From the NCBI GenBank assembly GCA_027574665.1, contig CM050652.1, forward strand, positions 41,258,307-41,322,306: DNA of 64,000 nt, given 5' to 3'. The notes under the pieces were generated by a model. That model searched no databases. It worked only from the letters and a program-made list of their open reading frames with translations, and was not told the origin of the DNA. Position numbers and translations under genes: made by a program. Origin of the DNA: Rhynochetos jubatus. Lineage: Eukaryota; Chordata; Aves; Eurypygiformes; Rhynochetidae. Shown piece after piece: positions 23,522 to 37,739 of the stretch; within the stretch, counting starts at the first letter, position 1; each line of letters begins with the position of its first letter.

Positions 23522-26500
23522 GCTAAGCCACACTGAATTTGATTGAACTCAAAATGTTATTTTTCTATTCTGCAGCAAGTCCTATCGCATTGTCACCGAT
23601 TGGTTGGTACATTATATGTATATCAGTGTTTTACAGTGGGACTGTTGAGCGGCGCAAGAGTAGGCAGAACATCTTTCCAAACCAACTCACAGGGAACCTC
23701 ACTGATACATGCCTGCCTGTTTACCCTGCATGTATGCCAGCCTCCAGCTGTTTATCCATGTGGTGTGAGCATGTACTCAGTGTCTCTCTGTAAGCGTAGC
23801 ATGTATGAGCATGTTGTTAGTGGAGGAAGCAGTGATGTTCACAACCTGTGCTGCCTTTTCACCATCCTTATAGGCTCTGTGCCTAAAGTTGTTAGACTTT
23901 GAATATCACCTAGCGAACTGATGGGAGTTAAAAGCTAAGAGGATGTGACCTTAAATTCTTCGCAATGACACAGCATGCGAAGTTTTTAGCATGTGAAGGA
24001 TAAAGCAACAGAGCCATCTTAGAAGGTAACAGATAAATTATGACACTGTGAGCCAAGGGGACAAAAAGGCAGTGAAAATGTTCTCGTGATTATAGACAGA
24101 GTAAAATTATTCATCAAAGCCTTTTGCAAAGATGCATTAGGCTTAAGAAGCTGGTTTGGTTCTTACAGTCTGATGAACTAGATAATTAAAAATTTACCCT
24201 CACAACATCTTTCAGAGCTGTTAATTATTTACCAATTTTCACTTGACAGCATGGTGCTCTATATTAGACATAACTGAAATTATATCTGACTGTAAATATC
24301 AGAAGTAGAAATGGACAATGAGCATATGCTGATATTTTCCTTTCATAACAATGACAAAAGAAGGAAATATTCTTTTGTTATACTGTGATCACCATTTTAA
24401 TGAAGTATCCAGTATTTAATATTTTGTACTGTTTTCTTCATTTACAAACATTCATTGACACTCCAAGCATCCCTGTGCTGAGTATTTTCCTTAGCTTGCA
24501 ATTAGACAGAGGAAAAAAAGGTTATATTTGCCTTAAACATTGGATTACTGAGTCTTCTTGTTTGTAGACTGGCTATCCATCCTTTTAGTCTCTCAGAGAA
24601 AATTTTCAAATGTCTTATATAAGGGGAAAGTGGTTCTGCCTCAGAAGCACCCATATATCTCCTGTGCTTTAATTCTACACTGGGAAAACGTATACTTCTC
24701 ATGAAGTGTGGTAAATCTGCCCTTTACACCTTTACTTCTCATGTTACTGATTAAGCAAACAACTGCTCTCTGGCTTTTTCATGTGCTTTTTGCTCAGTTC
24801 TGCATCTGGTCACTCTACCAACTCTTCTGTGCACACCCTGGCTGTTTTCTCATCCTATTGTCTCCTACCTGCTGTGGAAATGGTAAAATTTCTGGGGCAA
24901 AGACTTTTATTTGTATGTTGCTGTGCAGAGAGCATATCTGACAAAAAATATTTGAGTATTTTTTCTAGAAGATGCCATAATACATCTTACAGTAACTATT
25001 TGTAATAACCATCCAAAGCAACCTCTACAAATTTAACTTTACAGCTATTGCTTGAATTCAGTCAAGCCATCACCTTATGCTATTCCTTAATGATTCATAC
25101 ATGCTTTTCTTTCAGTGTATTGTTATTTTCTTTTCAGCACAACTCCTCCTTGAAACAGCCTGGAATAGATGATTAAAATAGATGGAATGAAACTGTTCAT
25201 GAAAAAATTAATTGCGGGTATTTTGTACTGAGAAGGTGGGGCTGTGAAATTAGGGATTTGTATTGGAAAGCCTCTTTGTTGTTCCATCTAGTCTAATTCT
25301 GCAGTGTTGCTAAATAGTGATATTTGGCTGTCCTCATATTGAATATTCTATTTCCCCTAGTAACAATTTTATCGTCTGCCCACAGCATCTTGTTATTTGA
25401 TTGCCTCTTCTCACTGGAATGGTTTTTTATATAGATTTCCCAAAATGCAGAAGCATAAAATACTAAAATAAAAAATAACAGGAAATGGTAGAAGGCAGGA
25501 AATTTAAAGAAATACATGTGAGTTCACTATCAGGAAAGCAGTCAGAACACGCAAGGCAAAAAACCCAAAGCAAAATCATATTGGAGCCGGGAGTCAACGG
25601 AAACAAGAATGAAGTCTGAGTCCAATAAAAACAGTAATAAAAAGATCACAGTAGAATAAGAAAAGTGATAGATTTCATAATCTTACTAAAATTGAATTAG
25701 AAAAGATGCTTTTAGCAGATAGTAACATTTGCGTTCCACAGATTTTCTGTAAGGCAGAGGTTAATTATCAAGGTACAATTAGCACTTAATAACAATGACA
25801 GAGAGCAGTGTTCCCTGATAAGTATATCATCTGATGTATCTGGACAAAAAGCATCCTAGCATTTTAAAAGGAAAAGGAGGGAAACACTTTAAAATGGTGC
25901 TCAGTGGATTCTTGAAGGTAGGAAGGCAGTATCAGTTGACTGGAGAAGTTAAATGCACAACCACACCATGGGAATAGGACACACAGGGAATCAAGAAAGC
26001 ATTGCTAAGTAATCCTGACACTTTATTCAATGCATTCAAGTGTATATTATTTACATAATGATCACGAGTGGAGAGGAACATCTTCTGTTTGACAAAGAGC
26101 CAGGATGGACAAACATTCTAGGCATATGGCTGGTTCCCAGTAGTGCAGCTCACTTGCATTTGCTATAAATTTCTGGAAAAAGCTACTTAGTAAAGCTTTC
26201 AATACCCCCTCTCGCCAATAGTTAATTTCTGCCATAAAATAACAGAGAAGCCTCCCAGACGTGCTATGTGGCAACTCAGAAGGAGCTCCTTATCTAATCA
26301 AGAAGAAGAATCTCCTGACTCACTTTATGGTATTATACAACCATGTGCACGCTGTAGGTGGTCCACCTATTGAACACCAACCCCCAGAGCATGTTGTAAT
26401 AAACAGTTTGCTAGATAAAATAGTAAATGGAATTGAAATGTAGCAATTTCAATTATTTTTTTAGCACATAAAACAAGAGGAAAGAGGAGAATTGTGGTAT

Positions 26501-27503
26501 TTCACAGTGATTGTTGTCACTGTGATGTTTTAAATATTCATTCCACAGTTGATATTTCATTAAGTTAATGGAAATGTTCATAGCATAATGACATTCACTA
26601 TAGTAGCAGAAAAATGTTGAAGGATGTTTTTATCCATCAAATACCTGAATATTGAATTAAATTGGAGCAAATTCACAGTAAACTGATTAGAAAACAGTGA
26701 GAACAAAGTTAGGTAAAATAATTCAACTTAAATCAAAATAAGGTAATTTTTCAGAATGCTTTCTTTCAGGTTTCATTTTTCTGCAGGCACTTTCTTGGAA
26801 ATAACTGCAGCCACTTCTTTAAAAACTTTCCTTTTAATCAATATTTTTTACAGCAGTTGAGATTAGGTTATTCATTGTAGTGACAACAACGTCGATGAAC
26901 TCATTTGGCCTTAATGATTTGATTCTGGCAGCAGCTACTAATTCTGCTTACTAGGAAACCTAAGGTTTTCGTTGGAAGGTTAAAGATAGAACTTGTTTCT
27001 GGAATGGCTGACAGGGTGGATTAGTGCTGCGGAGTCCTGTAGGAAAAGGTCACCGCTGCAGTACACAGGGGAAGGTTGTCACTGGGGGAGGTGAAGTCAC
27101 ATCTAGCCTACAAAGAGAGGTTTGGACTTGGGTAAACTAGTCATCGGCCGGTATTAGCAGGATATGCTTATTGTCTCCTGCTTATCTTTGCCTACCAACA
27201 CTGCTCCTGGCTTCTAATCACCGCTGCCACACAGCTGTCACGTCGATGGGACTGTCTGCTGCTCTCCTTCCTTCTTCCTGCTCCTGACATTATTTGTTTG
27301 TGACGTTTCCACATGCAAAATCTTGAACAATCACAGCACCGCTGGGTGAGCAAGGGAAAATGAAAGACCTTTATCTACTGACAGAGGTTTTTAAGCTATG
27401 GAAAGCTCCTTTAGATGTTTATACTTTTTTTGAAGTTGCATAGTGTATTGTGCATTTCTCTGTATCTCACTGAGAAGTTATGTTCAATCCTAATAATTGT
27501 GCA

Positions 27504-27519
27504 TCCCATTTAAATGGGA
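27504..27519. promoter_or_regulatory. 16-bp perfect palindrome, function unknown
   Basis: TCCCATTTAAATGGGA equals its own reverse complement. It sits in an AT-rich part of the giant intron. A perfect dimeric binding site is one reading, but about one palindrome of this length is expected by chance in a window of this size. Confidence 0.25.
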
Positions 27520-30500
27520 ATAACTGAAAATCTCATTACTTAGGACTTTGAATGATTAGTCATTGGGGTGTAGGTTCTCTAAAGATTCATAGAATAGTGT
27601 AGCATATAGTGGCCTTAGGAGACAATTTCACTCAGTTGCACAGGGTAATACGGCTATGAAATACGGCTTGCTAGAAAAATGATGGCTCAGCAGTTCACCC
27701 TGAAATGTCATGCCATTTCAAAGACTTACCTTTCACAGTGCCGCGCGTTGCAAACTTACTAGGCTGTACATTGAAGCCTGTACACGCAGTAAGAATATTG
27801 TATGTAAATAGGAGCGCATGAGAAAGTGAGTTCGCAAAATGACACCTGAATTATAAGAAATAAGAACTGATTTCCAGCTTTTGATTTGCATTTAATGGTA
27901 CCTGGGTTACCAAATCTTGTTTGGAGCTGCGTGAAGGGAGCTGTCTGAATGTGATGAGCTGACAGTCTGGTCTCACGTAATACAACTGTTTAATACTGCA
28001 CGAGTTTCCTCTGTGTGGGTCATGTTTTTTTCTTATACCATCTTCATGCTATGTTCTCTCCTCAGTAATTCAGACGGCCCAGAATTTGGGGTTTTTTACT
28101 GGTTCTGTATGCTCCTGTTATCCTGCAGTACATTGTGAAGTAAATTAAAAATTTTCTTAACTCTTAGGAGAGCAATTGCAGATTGTTATAGATTCTCCTT
28201 CTCAGTCCCAGAAATTAGACATCAGTGTGGAGAGTGACCTGTTAAAATACATTTAACTTCCACTGATTTTAATGACATTGCATATAGATAGTATGCATAC
28301 GTACTATGCAAATGGTAACGGGAGTCCTCAAGGTTTGTACACAGCTCCTCTATCAATGTAACTAAAATAAGTTAATCCAGACACTGTTTGGGTGGTTCCA
28401 CATATACATTGCTAAAATGTAGAACTTAATTCAGGAGAGAAGACCTGCTCTTCAAACGGTAATTCTGTGTTTCTGCCTGTTGTTTGTGTCCCAACCTTTA
28501 TGCAAGGAGCATAATGATTCAGCATGTTACAAAAGGCTGAGGAAACCAAATTACTAGTTTGAAGAGCTGGGAGGCACTGAATTTAGGTGGGAACATGCAT
28601 ATTCATCAGATCTTTCTCCCCTAAAATAATCATCAAGTACAACCTTTCTTTGGGAAAAGCTGTCAAATTTGACATACTGCACATTCAGAACCTGATTTAA
28701 AAATTATCTTTGAAATGGAAGAATCTTTTCAAGCAGCATTAAACAGAGCATTTTAGCCATTTCCCATTAAATTTTCTTCAGTATTGGTGAAGTTCATTGA
28801 TTTCAGAGAAATAAAAAGCAGCAATGTGTAAAAGATGGAGACGTAGTACTCCAGAGTAAACCAACTCCTGCCCCTTCAAACGTTAAGGATAAAAAAGAGG
28901 ATAAAAAATGCGTTGGGCTAATATAAAGGGGTGAATTAATCTGACTCATATCTGGGAGCGCTAGATAGAAACAGAGGCAATAGGAAGCCTTCCTGCTCTC
29001 CCTGCTCAGCTGTACTACTCACTGTAATCTTAGGCAGACTGTCTCTCAACAGACTGAAGGCTTTGCAATAACTGAGAAATTCAGGCCATTTAATGATGTC
29101 CTTACCTGCCTAGGTGTCACATTTTTAGACATCTACTCTTGAGAATTTTGATCTCTACCCAAATCCTACACATCATTAAGAAAAAGGATGCTACATAATA
29201 TCATGAAATTTGGTATTTTGAATCACTGAGAAAAAAGTGCCAAAACCTCTCAGAGTTATGGTTTAATAATAAAGGAAATCTCTATTCTCTAAGTAAAAGT
29301 CCTATGAAAGTGTGAACCCTAGGGCAAGGATGTTTACAGATGATTTGTACCTCACAACATAATTGTGGTTTTTTCTGTTTATTCTAATATAAAAATGTAT
29401 ATTTGTATTATCCTTATGAATTCCTAATTCCTTTAAAAAGACTAGCTAGGCTCAGGCATTTAATTGTGTACTGCTTTATTAAATGTATTTCATTTTTGAC
29501 AGTTGTCATTGCTTTTCAATTGCAAATCTATTTTGTTATATTTTTTTGTATCTCAGCTTGTTTCATTTCTTCCCCAAAAGACTTCTGCTTTTGAGAGTGT
29601 CTCAAGTAAAGAATTTTAAAGAAATTACTTTCAGTAATAGGACTATAAATAAAATAGTGATTATTTCCTTCAGACAAACTCTGGTTTGCGTATAATAAAA
29701 AACAACCAAAACTCAGCCAAAAATTTGTTAGAAAAACTTAAACTGAAGTATTTGATAAAAGAATAATAAACAGAGAATCAAATATCAGTAGATGTCAGAT
29801 ATTTTTTATTTAAAAAACAAATATCCTGACTTCTAGTGGCAGACTATTTTGATAGTGGAAAGGAAGAAAGGTATATGAGATGGACTCACACACTGCACAA
29901 TCTAGGGGCGAGCCCTTAATGGCTTGTTTATTTTCCAGGGTTGCACACTCCAGCATTCCCAAGTGTAAGCCGTCGCATTTGACAGATTTGAGTATGACCA
30001 GAAGCCTGAACCAGCAGCCTGTCATGTTCAACTATGCCAAATGTTTTTAATAGCAGTGTTACAGCAAAAGAGGGAAGGCTGAGCAGCTCATCAGTCCTGG
30101 GAGACTCCTAGACTTTGCCGTGTTATAGACAGACCACGACTGTCTGATAGCCATAGCTATAGGAGGAGGGAGAAATCAAAGTTTGTTGGTTTTTTTTCTT
30201 TCAAAGAAAAAGATTGAATAAGTGAATAAAAAACCAATAGGTCATTGACATCTGCATGTTTGTCCTAACGAGCAAGAATCCTGTGATGTTTTCTGCAAAT
30301 GCCTGTAACAAACACACTCTCTTTTCTGTACCTGGGAGCAGCTGCCCGTAGCAGTGACTGGTCAAGCCATGGACAAGTCTATTCGCAGACTACTGCAACT
30401 GGCTGCAGGTTTGGACTTTGGTTTGGCACTCTCGTGTTTTTACTCTTCACCAGCTTTCACTTCTGTGATGTTTTGGCTCAATGCCTAGGTCTCTGAAGAA

Positions 30501-31331
30501 TGAATCTGAGGTTAAAAGCTATTGTGTGCTTAATCCAGTACATGGATCAGGTCCCTCAGCAGGAAAAGAGAAGCAGTGCCAAGGGAGAGGAAGGCCACAC
30601 ACTGTGCTTCATTGCTGAATGTAGAGTACCCTATGGCCCCTTTGCTTTGAAACAACATGTATATGTTGTCTCCAATCTCCATTTTTAACACAGTTATTAA
30701 AAGGGAATCTTTAACTCCTTTAACTATCACATTTGTAACAACCATCTGTATTTAAGTATCTCAGAATCAGAAAATTACAATGATGTTACTTGAGCACTAC
30801 ATGAAGTTCACATGAAGTCCTGTTAGATGCAGTGGCAACATTAGAGGTGCCAACTGAAAATCCGAGCTGTGAATGAAGGATAAGAGAACAAGCATCTTTA
30901 TTAAGCCAGTGAGTTGGCAGAAAGTGGAGGAAGGTCAGAAAACTGTTCTCTCTGTTTTTTCTACTTTGGAAAAAGTCTCAAAATGTGCCAAGAGGATTGA
31001 AGAATTGCCTCCATGATACTGCTGCTCCTTTGTCTTTGCAGTGACTGAAGCAATATGGTCAGGAAAAGGGAGTGGTGTTTGTTTCTTCTGTATCACTGCA
31101 AGGGAAAAATGGTAGTCTTACCTTATTTCTTAGCAATTACATACTTACATAAAGTTTTCTTCTCTCATAGTTGGTCCTGTCTGCTATATTATAGTACAGC
31201 AGTCTTGATTGTCACACAATAGAAGCTTAACTATCCCTTTACCCCAACTGTACTCCTCCAAAACCATTTTAAGACATATTCTGATTTATAATTATGCCAG
31301 CCATCTTGTATATTTCATGGGAATAGAAATT

Positions 31332-31354
31332 GGGGGATGGGGGGTGGGGTGGGG
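31332..31354 (+). promoter_or_regulatory. G-quadruplex-type G tract
   Basis: Four runs of G (5, 6, 4 and 4 bases) are separated by loops of AT, T and T. This satisfies the usual four-run rule with very short loops, which favours a stable parallel quadruplex on the + (sense, transcribed RNA) strand. It lies in the giant intron. Confidence 0.6.
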
Positions 31355-32240
31355 TGTGGATGTTAGATGTGGAAATGAAGACCTTTTATAAGAGAAAAAG
31401 TTGTAGATATTATAAACATTGATTAGTTGTAAATCTGTGGTCTATAGCAGTACATATTGTGCATGTTGGGGATTTTAAGAAGTAAATGTACACTAGAGTT
31501 TGAGCTTGCCATAGCCTGTTCTCACCATTGCAATACCCTCTGCCCTTTAATTTCCACTGCCTCTGATAATTTTATGTGGTCTGTCAGAGACCAATGATTA
31601 TTTTAGGTTAAATGGGAGAGAACAGGGCAATTTCAGGTGAAAAGTAAGTACACAAAGTACTTGAATAATGTAACACAAACATAACTTCTCTGCTAGAACT
31701 GCATGGGAGGACTTTTGCTGCCTGCCCTGTGCTGCTATCTGTACTGCCCTTTGTCTCAGCCATATGTGTCTAGGATAGAAATGATCCAGCAATTTGATTC
31801 TCCAAACTCTCTGCTCCCTGATAAGGTCTACAGCTCTGACCTTTGTAGTTAACATCCATCCTTTTTTCATGCAGGAATAGAGATTGGTGTCCCTTTCCAC
31901 TGTAATCCGTCATATTTCTACAGCCTCTTGCTGTCTGGTCTTTTGATGTCTTTCTTGCATCCTAATTCTGTCTGCAACGTTGCAGATAAATATTTTCATT
32001 CTTGGTTCTCTCAGCAGATGGTAAAATGGACTCCAGTCCCTTCTGTTCTTTTTCCAGCAGAACTGCAGGCTTCATGCTTATCCATTACAGTATTTTTTCT
32101 TGTTTTTCACATGGAAAAACTGCATTGATAAAACAGTGAGCATGCATTGTTTCTTTTTTTCCTGATAGTTTTGGATTCACTTCCCCACATTCATAGCTCA
32201 CCTAGGCTTGGGTTTTTTGGGTGGTAACAATAAATAAAAA

Positions 32241-32304
32241 AATAAATAGAATAGAAAACTTGCATTTCGTAAATAAATAAATAAATAGAAAACTTGCATT
32301 TCGT
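32241..32304. repeat. Tandem duplication, 34-bp period, two copies
   Basis: The 20-base word ATAGAAAACTTGCATTTCGT occurs at 32251-32270 and again at 32285-32304, each preceded by AAATAAATA-type sequence. The period is 34 bp. The spacer contains a short AAAT microsatellite, suggesting replication slippage. Confidence 0.85.
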
Positions 32305-34636
32305 ATTACTAAAGTTAATTAAAAATTCTCATACGTGCAAGGTTAAGTTATACTTCAAATGTGTCTAACAAGACACAGCCCCAATGTAATCATCATTTTT
32401 GAGAGATGTTTAAACTGGCTCTGAGATGAGGTGTCCTATGCAGAAAATTGAGCTGCCTGGAGGGATCCTGCCTGCAGTACATGGCAGATAAAGATGCATT
32501 GAGCCTGACACAAACACCTTAGCAGATAGACAAGACTCCTCAAATGCCGAAGTCTCCTCCCCTTACTGTCTGTATCTGCTGCTACCATTTGTCAAACACA
32601 CCTGCATGACCGTGGAGAGTTAGGGAGGGCCAGCCAGAGGGCTTTTGTCACCATCATTCACCACTTCTTCTTTGGTGTCATCGCAAAATCCTTGATGCTG
32701 TCTGCAGCACACTCCCCAGTCACCCAGAATCCCTGGGAAATAGCCAGAACCAAAGTCCTTAAACATTTGATAGACCCTGACATGTCAGGGGAGTAGATCC
32801 ACTCAGGCAGTTATTTATGTGCCTACAGGGAGATCATACATTGTTTTTTTCCTGCTGAAGATGCTCAGGGGCTGAAATGGGTCCCCTTTTTAAAACCTGC
32901 AATTCACATCATGCTGACAAGCTGTGTCAAGAATTCACAAGCACCATTTTTCTCTTTCAGTCAATCTGGCAGTAATAGTAATTTTGGTACTTTTCATCCA
33001 TGGAAAGAGAGAACTCATAGTGAGGTACATTAGTGCTGCCATCTTTTCAGCTGAAAGGGGTGCTTTTAATGTGCTGTTTCTCTGAACTTTGCGCTAAAAA
33101 CAGCCAAGGGAAATATTCTGTTATCCAGAAGAAGGACTACAACTTTCTAAAAGCTTTGGGTTCTTCTTTTTGAAGGAAATTGTTTACAAAACAGAATGCA
33201 GCAATGCCTTCAGGAAACATCAGTCACTGTACTAGGAAGAATACCAAAGAGTTTAGGATGCACAAAAATTAGTTATTGCTGTTGGTTGCATATCTTTAGA
33301 GATTTGATCAAAATTTGCCATTTCTTTTTAAATTAATTTCACATATTTTTGCTTTGGTTTTGCATTAAATTGTGAGTGAAATGTTTTATTAATTTGTCAT
33401 GAGATAAATTGAAATATATTTGATTTAAGAAAAAAGAAATTATCTTTTTAAAGTTTCATTTCGAGCATCCATTTTTTGTTATCCTTTATTATCTATACAT
33501 GTTTTCATATCACTGGCATATCTCACTGAAGATGCTTCAATTTAGAAAAAGGTATTTTTTTCAGTATTAGGTAGAATTCTCCATAATGATTTGAAATGTC
33601 AAATTAAGTAAATTGAAACATCTGAAAACTGAGACATAAAAGGAATATTTGCAGTATCCTTTTTTCTCAGTGCAAGAAATGGTTATTTGTGATTTTACTA
33701 TGACAATGTAAGTATAGATTGTCCAAAATTTATAAATTAGTTCTTGTTATTCCATTTTTTGAGCAAATAGATGTTTTTTAAAAAATATTTTGAGGTGTTT
33801 CAATTTTTATCAAAAAATCAGTACATCATCAAACGTTTTGATTGATAATTTCCGGCTAGCTTTATATCCACATAGTTCTATGATATTTTGCACTATCATA
33901 GTCCGGAAACCTAAGCAATTTATCTGGCCTGCAACTCACTCCTACAACCCTTTCTTCTCCAGACTCCTAAAAATTGGATAAGGATTACATTGAAACCTGA
34001 AGTAATAGTTCCATAAATGAGCTCCTACCCTCATTGGCAGGATGATAAACTCATGACGCAGGGACTTTTCAAGAGATTATGGGACCAAACAAGATTGGAT
34101 ACCACTGGTATATATGGGATAACAAATATATATGTTTGGAAACTTTCAGTGGTAGAATTGATCCCAATTCTGATCTCTAAGTAGAATCAAAATATTATGG
34201 CTCAACGATTGCTGTTAATGACCACCTGAAAAGTGGCGATATAACGTAAGGTGCAACCAAATAGCATTTACAGTTGCTGCAGAAGCCTGGCACAAGTCAA
34301 GATTAAAGATAACATTAAACTCTTCAAACAGAATTTGTCTAAAACTAACCAATATCAATAACCTAAATGCCCAAATAGGTGTTTAATGCAGAAGAAGAAA
34401 TTCTTGAACACTGGGGGAATTGAAAAAAAAATCAAATAAATGCTAGGATGATTAAACCTCTGCAAATAAGTTCTAAAGTCTGTATTTTCTAAGCTTGGCA
34501 GCCTAACATTCATGGGAAAAAGGCTAGAAGGAATTAAAAATCAGGAAAAAAATCTCCAAATCTCAAACCTGAATAAAAATGCTCCATGAACCTATTTATT
34601 AAAAAGAGAATAAAAATATGTCTAACTGGATGAACC

Positions 34637-34650
34637 TTTTTTTTTTTTTT
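34637..34650. repeat. Poly-T run of 14
   Basis: Fourteen consecutive T followed by CTTTTG in the giant intron. No flanking element is recognised. Confidence 0.65.
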
Positions 34651-35249
34651 CTTTTGAAGCAGTCTGAGTTTGGGTACAGAATCATGTATGGCTGATACAT
34701 TTCATTCATATTGCAAATTTCCTCTCAGAGAGACTTCTGCTTTGCCTCTGTCTTCATATGGCTCTGTATTTTCATGAGTTACAAATGATAATTTTTTGAG
34801 TCCTTATGTTTTCTGCATAATCAGCCAGCAGTTTTGACCAAGCAGCTGTGATAAGCCAGGGCCTGAAGGCCAGATGCACAGAGCATGAGCATTGAAGCCT
34901 TCATTCCTTATGAAATCATGCCAAAAATCAGGTCTTGCAGAAGCAGGAGAAAGTCCCTTTCTACTTAATGCTAAAGCAGTAATCTGGATCTTTACTCAGC
35001 AAAATCCAGGAAATGAGCAACAAGTATGAGTGAAAGTCCTGACAACCAAAATCAGGAGAAAAACAGCTTTGAGTTCACCTTAACTTGTCCTTAGACAGGC
35101 TGTTGTCCTGATGCTGACTGCATCCAAATAAGCCTATTAGGCATCAGATAATAGGCTTACCCTCTTATCTGAAAGTATTTGTGTGGATCAAGCTCTCAAA
35201 GAGTTTCAAGGGTGAAGTTTTTGTTAAGAGCCTCTTTAGGCATCGAACT

Positions 35250-35645
35250 AGCAGTTTTGCCCACAGTCACAACATGTTGCTAAACTCAACAAACCAGCGC
35301 CTTGGCTTGAGACCTGCAGGGAAAAACTACATTGAACGAGGGTATGCAGGAGGAAGCCCATTGCTTCCAGTCGCTTCCCAGATAAAATTCATCCCACACG
35401 TCCAGAAGTGCTGTATTTCTGACAGTGCTCTTGTGTGGTGGCAGTCATCCCACTCCCAGGATGCTCTCCCACTCCTCAGATGGCAGTGCAGGGCCACCAG
35501 CTCAGGGACCACGTTATGCCATCTGGCAGGTTATCAGGGAGTGCTGCAACAAGGTGACAAGGATTGGAGGTGTCTGGCACTACGTTGTTACTTTCACCTT
35601 ACAGTTATAAGGATGATTTGGGAGGAAAAAAAAAAAAAAAAAAAA
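35250..35645 (+). other. GC-richer patch ending in A20, possible retroposed fragment
   Basis: From about 35250 to 35625 the base composition is clearly richer in G and C than the surrounding intron, and open frames of 184 and 61 codons overlap here. The patch ends in 20 consecutive A at 35626-35645. This arrangement resembles a retroposed, A-tailed transcript. Against this, I recognise no parent protein in any frame, see no AATAAA just before the A run, and find no target-site duplication. The 184-codon frame also runs into the A tract as poly-Lys, which argues against it being a real gene. The nature of the patch stays open. Confidence 0.3.
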
Positions 35646-37237
35646 GACATGAAATTGCAAATGAAAAATAACAATTTTGTTTTATTCAGTGCCTGCCATG
35701 TCTTGCCATCCTCAGCAAATGGCAGTGTGGGGTAATAAATGTCTCTCACAAGTCAAAAGCAACTCCAAACATTGCTTTACCCCAAGAGTGCCTAAGAGTG
35801 CTGGTTTTAAGTGTTGATACTTCATGGAGATTTACAGGAGGAGTATCATGAGCAGAATGAAGAGATTTACTTCTCATGATTCTGCTACCATAATCATGTA
35901 CATTTTTTTCTTGAGATTGAGTTTAGTCGGTTACAAGCAGGAAAAATAAATCCCTGCTTCTGCAGGTAAGCAAAAATAGGATAGATAGCTCTAGCAACAA
36001 ATATGCTTAAACACAAGAGACTAAGCACAGCAGAGGAGGTTACCAGTAAATCGGGACTTTTGACATCAGGCAAATAGTTACTGGGAAGAGTTCTCCTCTG
36101 AACAATTATTAAGAGGATATTTTGGTTTCTTCATATACTGTAAAGGCAAGGCTGAGTGAAGAGCTTTGATTTTTTAGTACCTCCCTCCCAGCTGAAGTTC
36201 TGACTGGCAAAGGTGAATAGCAAATTCTGCTCATTTCAGGGTGTTTAAAATGCTGGTTTCAATACGACTTTTCTTCAAATACAAATGTGAGTCCCATGAG
36301 ATGTTTCTTTATGCTTGTGGGATCTCATTTCTCTCTTCACTTTTGGGGATATAAATTGACCATACACAAAGTGAAGAAGGACATTTTTACTTCTTAAAGT
36401 GACTAGGTAACACAGAATAGTTTTATATTGCTTTTGTATCTTCTGAAGAACTGTATAGGCACTGCAATTTGTTTATTTATGTCCATTCAACTGATGTTAA
36501 TTAACTTGTCTGAATCTGCATTTGAAAAATTTAAACATCTCTTGGATCCAAACACTGTATTAAAAACATAACAAACAGCAGCAGGAAGATAATTCCATCA
36601 AAAGCTTTTTTTCCCTTGGTTTGTTATGATATTGTCAACAGTTCTTGGTGGAATTACTTCCTTACATCTTGCTTCAGCCCATATATTACTATTTTCCACA
36701 CACTGTTTGAAATGTAATTAAAAATGGATGCTGTTTATCTGCCTTGTGAAAAAAAAAAAGAACTGTACGTTCCAGGAAGAAAATATCTTTTCTAGTTGGA
36801 AAAATATTATTCAAGTAACACTTGACTAAATTCTATTTTGCAAAGTTCCATCTTCTGATTGTTGATACACACTGTTATGAATTTAGAGCTAGTTAATGAC
36901 TTTTTGCTGTCCGTATCATGTCAGATTAGGCATTGTATGCAGAAATAAGCAGAAACCAGAAGGGGTTCTGGCAAAGACTTGTTCAGATTCTGAGGTGTGG
37001 GTATGCAGGTTTTGCAAGTCATGTATAATTATGAAAAGAAATGTAAATCTTCCATCAATTAATTTTTTTCCTGCAGGCTCTAAAACCAAATTATTTCTTA
37101 AAGCACTTATTAAATGCTTGGAAGAAGAAATATGGAAATACCTTGACCTTGCAAAAATGCATTTTGCTCTAATTGTGCTCTTGGGCTAGAAGTAATTTCT
37201 GTAGTAGGATATAATTTTCTAATTGGATCTTCTTACT

Positions 37238-37253
37238 AAAAAAAAAAAAAAAA
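37238..37253. repeat. Poly-A run of 16
   Basis: Sixteen consecutive A in the giant intron, followed by TTAAAAG. No retroposon body is recognised upstream. Confidence 0.65.
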
Positions 37254-37739
37254 TTAAAAGTGAAATGAAAAATCCTCCCAAAGCAATACTGCATGAAAGC
37301 TGATACATAAATGCATTCTTATTTAATTATAAACAATTTTCCTTAGAATATGCTGAATGCATCCATTTTGAAATATACATGACATGATTTTCTTTCCATG
37401 ACCTCAAAATAATTCAGGATTAACGCTTCAGTGGTTGCCTTGTTTAGGTATGACAGGCAATGCATTACTCTTGCTGAGGAAAAAGGTGGTGAGGTATGAG
37501 TCCAACTGGCTATGTTGTCATTTAGCTATGAGGATAGAGCAGCTATAATGTAATGTATAGTCCCTGACAGTTCCTGGTTTGATTCAGGGCCTGGGTTTGT
37601 GCTCTCACAGTGTGTGGATTGAAACAAAGTATTGATTTTATGAACTCTGTGCCATCTTGAAGCTGTCTGTGGAGGGTCAGTGTATCTGGTTTATGAATAA
37701 TGAGCAGCTGAGCTCGCAGTAAAAGATTTAAAACGGATT

